Shown here piece after piece: positions 1 through 4,431 of a stretch of 6,413 nt of DNA (position 1 is the stretch's first letter; every line of letters starts with the position of its first letter). This DNA comes from Acidobacteriaceae bacterium (GTDB lineage Bacteria > Acidobacteriota > Terriglobia > Terriglobales > Acidobacteriaceae): positions 1 through 6,413 of the forward strand of contig PLKY01000310.1 of the NCBI GenBank assembly GCA_003140785.1. The letters are read 5' to 3'. The position numbers and the translations under genes are program-made. The notes under the pieces are model-generated. The model searched no databases. It was not told the origin of the DNA and saw only the letters and a list, made by a program, of their open reading frames with translations.

Positions 1-64
1 AATCCGTGCCCTTAACGAGAAAGCGCTTTTTCAGCCATTGAGTCTTAGAATGAAGACCGACGAC

Positions 65-70
65 AAGGAG
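65..70 (+). promoter_or_regulatory. Shine-Dalgarno site for the CxxC protein gene
   Basis: AAGGAG lies 8 bases upstream of the ATG at 79, which is near-ideal spacing. It decides the start for this gene. Confidence 0.75.
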
Positions 71-78
71 CGTGGGCC

Positions 79-384
79 ATGGGAATCAGCGACGAAGCGT
101 TTGAGGTTACCTGTCCGGATTGCGGAGCGATGCTGAAGGTCGATCCGGTGACGCGCGCCATCATCGGGCATACGCCGGCGCCGCGCAAGCGCATGTTTGA
201 GGATCTTGAAACCGCTGCCAAGGCGATGCGCGAACAGGACGAGCGCAAGGAGTCCATCTTCCGTCAGTCTGTCGACGCGGAGCGGAATAAGGAAGACCTG
301 CTCGAAAAGAAATTTGCAGAGGCGCTGCGCAAAGCGAAGGACGCGCCTAAGGGCAGGCCGCTGCGCGATTTCGATTTGGATTGA
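79..384 (+). CDS. Small conserved-looking charged protein with an N-terminal CxxC pair, function unknown
   Basis: A 101-residue protein whose function I cannot assign. The start is well supported: AAGGAG at 65-70 lies 8 bases before the ATG at 79. Residues 8-24 contain a CPDCG knuckle (Cys12, Cys15) followed by a short beta-like stretch (MLKVD), as in the first half of a zinc ribbon. There is no second Cys pair, so metal binding would need a dimer or other ligands. Residues about 40-90 are almost entirely charged or Ala/Leu (FEDLETAAKAM, LLEKKFAEALRKAKDA) and should form a long amphipathic or coiled-coil helix. The tail ends in an acidic FDLD. No signal peptide or membrane segment is visible, so it is probably cytoplasmic. 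From memory, small proteins with this CxxC / helix / FDLD-end layout occur in Acidobacteriota as hypothetical proteins, but I cannot verify that here. It is a convincing gene because of its codon-biased composition and strong RBS. Confidence 0.85.
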   Translation: MGISDEAFEVTCPDCGAMLKVDPVTRAIIGHTPAPRKRMFEDLETAAKAMREQDERKESIFRQSVDAERNKEDLLEKKFAEALRKAKDAPKGRPLRDFDLD

Positions 385-438
385 GCGCGCACACTAGAAA
401 ATAATTTCGGCTCGCTTTTCCTCAGCACACATTTGCCC

Positions 439-464
439 GCATCGCACTTCGCATGCAGCATAAT
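439..464 (+). promoter_or_regulatory. Weak candidate promoter region for the small membrane protein gene
   Basis: The 112-base gap 385-496 is the largest intergenic space in the window and must hold any promoter for the gene at 497. CATAAT at 459-464 resembles a sigma-70 -10 box and would give a leader of roughly 25 bases. No good -35 box is found at the usual 16-18 base spacing; TTTGCC at 432-437 is 21 bases away, which is too far. GCAT (439-442) and ATGC (453-456) form a short 4-base dyad just upstream. All of this could be chance, and the gene could instead be read through from the upstream gene. Confidence 0.2.
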
Positions 465-484
465 AGACCAGCACTCAGTCAACG

Positions 485-490
485 AAGGAG
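485..490 (+). promoter_or_regulatory. Shine-Dalgarno site for the small membrane protein gene
   Basis: AAGGAG lies 6 bases upstream of the ATG at 497 and clearly selects that start over the internal ATG at codon 10. Confidence 0.75.
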
Positions 491-496
491 AGAAGA

Positions 497-841
497 ATGG
501 GCATCGTGTCAATCCCCAGACGCATGGTCCGCGAACGCGATAAGGTAAGCGCTCAGCAGGCGGATTCCCCTGATTGGATCAACCTTGCCGCAGGCGGGAC
601 CTTGTTGGCCGGCGGCCTGCTGCTGCTTACCAACCAGCGCCGCGCAGGAGTGGTGATGGGCGTCGCGGGCGCAGCGCTCACTCTGCTCAACCACCAGGAG
701 ACTGTGCGGGAATGGTGGGATCAAATCCCCACGTATGTCGAGCACGTGCAAAACATGATTGGCCGCGTGCAGACTTCGATGGAGGAGCTTAACATTACGC
801 GCGAAAATCTGCAGCAGACTCTGACCGGCTTTGGGCAATAG
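497..841 (+). CDS. Small hypothetical membrane protein with a hydrophobic hairpin and C-terminal amphipathic helix
   Basis: A 114-residue protein of unknown function. The N-terminus (1-27) is basic and polar (RRMVRERDK), followed by two hydrophobic stretches. These are about residues 28-45 (Gly/Ala/Leu-rich, AAGGTLLAGGLLLL) and about 50-64 (AGVVMGVAGAALTLL), separated by the basic turn NQRRA. This predicts a tight transmembrane hairpin, with the basic turn and the basic N-terminus as topology cues that partly conflict. The second segment is short for a full membrane span. Residues 75-112 (WWDQIPTYVEHVQNMIG and onward) form a long amphipathic helix that could lie on the membrane or oligomerise. 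There is no signal-peptidase site and no enzyme motif. The gene ends 23 bases before the stop of the oppositely oriented DUF59 gene. It is on the same strand as the CxxC protein gene but separated from it by 112 bases, so a shared transcript is possible and not shown. Confidence 0.8.
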   Translation: MGIVSIPRRMVRERDKVSAQQADSPDWINLAAGGTLLAGGLLLLTNQRRAGVVMGVAGAALTLLNHQETVREWWDQIPTYVEHVQNMIGRVQTSMEELNITRENLQQTLTGFGQ

Positions 842-864
842 TTTCGAGTCGGAACTGATCCGCT

Positions 865-1191
865 TCAAATACCAAGCTGGCGGCGACCCGCCTCGCTGAT
901 GCGGTGCGGCGTCCACTTTGGTTCCCACACCAAGTCGACTTCGACTTTGCTGATGTCGGGGATACCGGCGAGGCGGTTGTTGACCTGTTCGAAGATGAGC
1001 CCGCTCGCAGGACATTGCGGGGTGGTCAGCGTCATCGTCACCTTGACCCATTGGCGCGGCCATGCGGGCGTGGAGTCGGGGTCGGGACCGGTTGCGATTT
1101 TGTAGATGAGGCCCAGATCGACGAGGTTCAGCTTTACTTCGGGGTCGAAGCAATCGCGCAGGGCGGTGAGGATGTCGGATTCGGAGAGCAT
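865..1191 (-). CDS. DUF59/MIP18-family protein (SufT/PaaD-like), probable Fe-S cluster assembly factor
   Basis: This 108-residue protein is the usual size for a single DUF59 (MIP18, PF01883) domain. The family signature is clear: DILTALRDCFDPE, then NLVDLGLIYKI near residues 22-32, then a beta strand VKVTMTLTTPQCP with the conserved Cys60. The C-terminal VWEPKWTPHRIS ... RRQLGI ending is typical of stand-alone bacterial members. In the family, such proteins (SufT, PaaD, yeast Cia2/human FAM96) help load or transfer iron-sulfur clusters onto target proteins in the cytosol; the conserved Cys is the functional residue. There is no recognisable suf or paa gene next to it. It follows the DUF4431-like gene by only 6 bases (1192-1197) and has no strong Shine-Dalgarno site, so it is probably translated by coupling as the last gene of the operon. 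The exact client is not deducible from this window. Confidence 0.9.
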   Translation of the reverse strand: MLSESDILTALRDCFDPEVKLNLVDLGLIYKIATGPDPDSTPAWPRQWVKVTMTLTTPQCPASGLIFEQVNNRLAGIPDISKVEVDLVWEPKWTPHRISEAGRRQLGI

Positions 1192-1197
1192 GCTTTT

Positions 1198-1695
1198 CTA
1201 CGGCTTGGCGTCGATCGATTTCACGTCCATGAAGACCTTCGTATACTGGCTTGCAGTAATGGACTCTTCCAGGGTGCCAGCGGCAATAACCCGTCTGCCC
1301 ATCAGTTTCTGAGCATCTGCTCTGTGAGACTGATCAACGAAAAGCTGAACCTCTTCGATGTTCTTGGCGGAGTCCAGACTTGCGCTGCCGTTTGCCTCAG
1401 CGCCAGCTGCCGGCTCAACGGAAATTGAGTGCCGCAGCTTCAGGATCAAGATCGTTTCTCGTTTGTCTTTGGCTGGTGTCTCACCATAGCCTGGGGGGCC
1501 GTATACCTTGCGCTCCGAAAGGATACCATCGAGTTGAATTCCAGGTGTGTCGTATTTCAGTCTTGATTGCGTATCGGTCGAGGCCCTTCGCTGCCCCAAA
1601 CTGATCGCCGCGCAGCAGAGTACAAGAGCATTGCCCACGACAATGGCCAAGGCATTCTTGGCAAGAATGTGAAAATCATCGCGGGTCCGTTGCAT
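1198..1695 (-). CDS. DUF4431-like protein with an N-terminal export or anchor segment
   Basis: A 165-residue protein. Residues about 12-33 (LAKNALAIVVGNALVLCCAAI) form a hydrophobic segment after a short basic start, a signal peptide or N-terminal anchor. The context of Cys27/Cys28 (LVLCC) does not fit a lipobox well. The remainder (about 50-163) looks like a DUF4431 domain: LDGILSERKVYGPPGYGE, then a strand (ETILILKL), a SAKNIEEVQLFV strand, and LMGRRVIAAGTLEESITASQYTKV carrying the GTL motif at 140-142. This suggests a small beta-rich, OB-like fold outside the cytoplasmic membrane; its function is unknown. The ATG at 1693-1695 lies 13 bases after the polyprenyl synthase stop. The only Shine-Dalgarno-like sequence is AGGGA overlapping that stop codon, so translation probably depends on coupling. 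The family assignment is from remembered sequence pattern, not a search. Confidence 0.8.
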   Translation of the reverse strand: MQRTRDDFHILAKNALAIVVGNALVLCCAAISLGQRRASTDTQSRLKYDTPGIQLDGILSERKVYGPPGYGETPAKDKRETILILKLRHSISVEPAAGAEANGSASLDSAKNIEEVQLFVDQSHRADAQKLMGRRVIAAGTLEESITASQYTKVFMDVKSIDAKP

Positions 1696-1708
1696 ATTAA
1701 GGAGTTCC

Positions 1709-2608
1709 CTAGTTCTTCCGCTCTACCAGGTACCGAGCTACCGACTTCAGCCCATCGGCACGGCTGCCGTAAGGTTCGAGCGCCGCGAGGGCCTCATGCA
1801 TCAGGCTCGCGGCATCGCGCCGGCTCTGCTCGATCCCGAAAACGGCGGGCCAAGTAGCCTTCTCAGTCGCCTGGTCCTTGCCCGCAGTCTTGCCCAGGTG
1901 CGCCGAGTCCACGGTCATGTCTAGCACGTCATCTACGATTTGAAAGGCAAGTCCCGCCTTGCGGCCGAAGAGATCGAGCCGTGTCACATCGTCCGCCGTT
2001 GCGCCGCCATACACGCCGCCGGCTACCACGCTTACGCGGATGAGCGCTCCGGTCTTGGCGCGATGGATGGCAGCCACCAGCTCCGGTGTAGGCTTGGCGT
2101 GTTCGCTTTCGAGGTCGAGAACCTGGCCGCCGATCATGCCGTCCACAGTGCCGACGGCGTTGGCAATGAGGCCGATGATCTTGACCACTGCGGCGGGCGG
2201 CGCGTCCAGCCCCGCCAGCACTTCAAATGCGCGCGTCTGCAGGGCGTCTCCTGCGAGAATTGCAATCGCTTCGCCGAAGGCCTTGTGGCACGTTGGTTTG
2301 CCACGGCGCAGGTCATCGTTGTCCAGGGCCGGCAGGTCGTCGTGGATCAGCGAGTAGGTGTGGAGCATTTCCAGGGCTGCGCCCAGCCGCTCAATGCCTT
2401 TGGGAACTTCGCCCGCGATCGTCGCGGCAGCCTGGATCGCCAGCACCGGCCGCAGCCGTTTCCCGCCGGCAAATGTCGAGTGGCGCATCGCGCCGTGAAT
2501 CGACGCGGGAACGACATCCGTGCCGGGAATCAGCGCTTCGAGGGCCCTGTCGGTCAGCTCTGCGCCTTCCTGAATCAGAGATTTGACGTCACTCGGCATT
2601 CTCCTCAT
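1709..2608 (-). CDS. ispA: Short-chain polyprenyl diphosphate synthase, probable farnesyl diphosphate synthase
   Basis: This cytosolic prenyl transferase condenses isopentenyl diphosphate with allylic diphosphates (DMAPP to GPP to FPP), feeding undecaprenyl phosphate, quinones and hopanoids. The 299-residue length matches bacterial FPP synthases. Visible motifs in order are GGKRLRP (48-54, IPP binding), HTYSLIHDDLPALDNDD with the first aspartate-rich motif DDxxxxD (90-96), RRGKPTCH (101-108), AKTGALI (184-190), the second aspartate-rich motif DDVLD (226-230), and GKDQATEK (243-250). All catalytic aspartates are present. The two extra residues inside the first motif, with Tyr-Ser-Leu upstream, are typical of bacterial FPP synthase, but a geranylgeranyl synthase cannot be excluded. 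The frame is open further upstream, but that extension runs antisense-like through the preceding gene and has no similarity. I place the start at the ATG 2606-2608, which overlaps the upstream stop as ATGA (2605-2608). A second ATG at 2597-2599 is the alternative start. Confidence 0.93.
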   Translation of the reverse strand: MRRMPSDVKSLIQEGAELTDRALEALIPGTDVVPASIHGAMRHSTFAGGKRLRPVLAIQAAATIAGEVPKGIERLGAALEMLHTYSLIHDDLPALDNDDLRRGKPTCHKAFGEAIAILAGDALQTRAFEVLAGLDAPPAAVVKIIGLIANAVGTVDGMIGGQVLDLESEHAKPTPELVAAIHRAKTGALIRVSVVAGGVYGGATADDVTRLDLFGRKAGLAFQIVDDVLDMTVDSAHLGKTAGKDQATEKATWPAVFGIEQSRRDAASLMHEALAALEPYGSRADGLKSVARYLVERKN

Positions 2609-4431
2609 GATAAACGAGGCAGCTTCAGTCTTCTCTCTGCGACACATAGGACTGTGAGCAACACCAGCGCAAGAAGACTGATACAACGTCCAATCCACGT
2701 GTCTTTGGTTGCCGTCCAATCCACGGTCACGCGGTCCGGGCCTTTGGGAACAGGCACAGCGATCAGGCCATCGGCGCGCTCGGGGAGCCCTGTAGCAGGC
2801 TGCCCGTTCACCTTCACCCGCCACGCGGGATAACTGCGCAGCCGCAAAATCAGGTAGCCGTCGTAGGGCACGTTGGCATCCACGCGCAAGTGCTCCGCGG
2901 CAGCTTTGCCCGGATTAGGCGCTGCGGGAAATGTTTCTTCGCAACCGGCCTGTTCCGGCGACCATGCGAGATCGGCGCCAGCCGAGCCCTGACCCAGCGC
3001 AATCGCCGGCGTCGGGTTCAGGCAGGCCGCCGGCAGTCCCATTGCCAGCAGGGAATTGTCCGCATTCGTAGGCGCATACTCGTCCGTGCCTTCGAAACCG
3101 GTCCCGGCGCGATAGACGTTCAGCATCCCAACGACAGCGTCTTCTTCGTCGCAGTCTTGAAAAAAGCTGAACCCGGCTAAGCCCGTCGCCGCCAGAAAGA
3201 CCAGAACACAGACCGACAACGCCGCAACGCGACCTCCTCGCCGCGTCATCCAAATAGCCGACGCGAAGAAGATGCCCATCGGCGCCTCGGCCACTACGAG
3301 CCATCGCCACGGGAACTGCAGAAATCGCATTTTGGGCAGCAGGTTCCACACAGGATCGGAGACCGGGAATTGCAAAAAAAGAACGCCCAGCGGAATCAGC
3401 GCCAGCGGGATCCACCAGCGCGTCTTGCCGCGGAAATGTCCGCGTGCCCAGCAGATCAACATGCCTGAAACGGCCACGGCAAGCATGGTAGCCGCGATGG
3501 CGGAGGCCTTGAGCAATTCGAGGTCGTGCATCTCCAGGGCAGGATTGGCGTGGCGCGCGAAGAGCCAGCTGTTTTCCACCTGGTACCCTGGGTCGTCGAT
3601 GGCCTGCCGAATGGCCACCCAGCGTTGCTCGAACGCAGCCGGCACAATGTAGGTCGCGGCCAGGCCCAATCCCACTGCGGTTGCCACGACGCCGCGCAAC
3701 AGCGGAGCCCCGGATCGCCGCAACACTGCCAGAGCCAGTGCGACGGCGGCCAACAAATAACTCGCCATCACACCTAGGGGCGCATTCGAAAGCCACGCGC
3801 CAGCCAGCACCAGCGCCAGAGGTGCAGCCGAGCCATCAAGGGCACGGCGCCACCCCGGCGCGTTCGGCATGCGGTCGCGGAGAAGGAACAGCAATAAGAG
3901 CGAAATCCAAAAGCCGCCGGCGAGTTCGCCGAAATCGGACCGTTCGTAGGCTGTGAATAACGCGTAGCCAGAGAAGAGTGCCGCGCATCCGGCGAGCGTC
4001 GCTGGGCCTTCGGTTAACTGCAGTCGCGCGAGCGCGCGAGTTGCCAAGCCGGTTCCTGCCAGACACAGATAGGTAATTGCGATGGGCACAGCCTTCCACG
4101 TCATCACCAGACCCAACGCCGCGCCCAGCATCCACGAGAGAGGAGGATAAAAAATGAAACGCGGTTCGCCTGCGCCGAAATTCGCGCTTGGCGACCAGTG
4201 CGGGTACAAAATCCCCTCGCGCCAGCACTGCTGCGCATCGAGCCATGAGACCAGATGGAAATCGAAATCGTGTCCGCAGGAGTTGCCCAGGAATAATTGC
4301 GGCCCGGTCGCCGTTAGCGCCGCAACCAGAATCACCGCGATGCCGATGAACCGCCGCTGGCGTTCGCGCTCCCAATCGCTCCGGGTCGTTCCTGTTCCCT
4401 GATCCCTGTTCCCTATTCCCTGTTCCATCAT
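2605..4431 (-). CDS. Polytopic membrane protein, PTPS-related / GT-C-like glycosyltransferase family
   Basis: A 608-residue integral membrane protein with about 12-13 hydrophobic helices. The first is at about 28-49, a run lies between 99 and 265, more fall at 307-425, and the last is at about 580-597. The first extracytoplasmic loop carries GHDFDFHLVSW (53-63), an acidic/His motif in the place where GT-C enzymes keep their catalytic Asp. ANFGAGEPRFIFYPPLSW follows (83-100). YERSDFGEL (162-170) and LQFPWRWL (371-378) are further marks of the PTPS_related (PF10131) / YfhO-like group. Residues about 426-578 form a soluble outer domain ending in SYPAWRVKVNG, like the YfhO C-terminal module. The likely role is moving a sugar from a polyprenyl-phosphate donor outside the membrane; donor and acceptor are unknown. 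The start is the ATG at 4429-4431, overlapping the acylase stop as ATGA; the second codon is also ATG. Residues 3-16 are encoded by the heptamer array. There is no Shine-Dalgarno site, so translation is probably coupled. Confidence 0.88.
   Translation of the reverse strand: MMEQGIGNRDQGTGTTRSDWERERQRRFIGIAVILVAALTATGPQLFLGNSCGHDFDFHLVSWLDAQQCWREGILYPHWSPSANFGAGEPRFIFYPPLSWMLGAALGLVMTWKAVPIAITYLCLAGTGLATRALARLQLTEGPATLAGCAALFSGYALFTAYERSDFGELAGGFWISLLLLFLLRDRMPNAPGWRRALDGSAAPLALVLAGAWLSNAPLGVMASYLLAAVALALAVLRRSGAPLLRGVVATAVGLGLAATYIVPAAFEQRWVAIRQAIDDPGYQVENSWLFARHANPALEMHDLELLKASAIAATMLAVAVSGMLICWARGHFRGKTRWWIPLALIPLGVLFLQFPVSDPVWNLLPKMRFLQFPWRWLVVAEAPMGIFFASAIWMTRRGGRVAALSVCVLVFLAATGLAGFSFFQDCDEEDAVVGMLNVYRAGTGFEGTDEYAPTNADNSLLAMGLPAACLNPTPAIALGQGSAGADLAWSPEQAGCEETFPAAPNPGKAAAEHLRVDANVPYDGYLILRLRSYPAWRVKVNGQPATGLPERADGLIAVPVPKGPDRVTVDWTATKDTWIGRCISLLALVLLTVLCVAERRLKLPRLS
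4393..4427. repeat. Degenerate heptamer tandem array (TGTTCCC type), five units
   Basis: Five back-to-back 7-base units on the plus strand: TGTTCCC, TGATCCC, TGTTCCC, TATTCCC, TGTTCCA. A worn sixth (CGTTCC, 4387-4392) precedes them. On the minus strand they read as GGGAACA-type units. The array directly abuts the acylase stop codon (4428-4430) and is translated in the membrane-protein gene, where three units make one seven-codon period (QGIGNRD then QGTGTTR). Heptamer arrays of this general kind are known as dispersed short tandem repeats in cyanobacteria and, from memory, in some Acidobacteriota. This is the only array in the window. Confidence 0.85.

Noticed and set aside
3..41. Open frame running in from the left edge and ending with TGA at 39-41, possibly the tail of an upstream plus-strand gene.
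   Set aside because: Only 12 codons are visible and none is diagnostic; a stop-free run this short is expected by chance.
46..51. TAGAAT as a -10 box for the first gene.
   Set aside because: No -35-like hexamer lies at 16-18 bases upstream, so it cannot be supported as a promoter.
850..862. Small hairpin (CGGA / TCCG) between the convergent genes as a terminator.
   Set aside because: A 4-base stem with no T-run is too weak to call a terminator.
1697..1704. TTAAGGAG on the plus strand as a ribosome binding site for an antisense gene.
   Set aside because: No start codon follows at a workable distance, and the plus-strand frames there are shadows of the minus-strand genes.
2609..2824. Open reading frame extending the FPP synthase N-terminus by about 72 residues.
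   Set aside because: The extension lies inside the C-terminal coding part of the membrane-protein gene in another frame, has a basic, unstructured composition, and is not part of the FPP synthase family length (about 300). The ATGA overlap gives a better start.
1940..2833. Long plus-strand open frame (297 codons) opposite the FPP synthase gene.
   Set aside because: Antisense shadow of a gene with intact aspartate-rich motifs; no family resemblance and no ribosome binding site.
4025..4040. Perfect tandem pair of CGCGCGAG octamers.
   Set aside because: It lies inside the membrane-protein coding region and is explained by alternating Ala/Arg/Leu codons in GC-rich DNA; two copies only.
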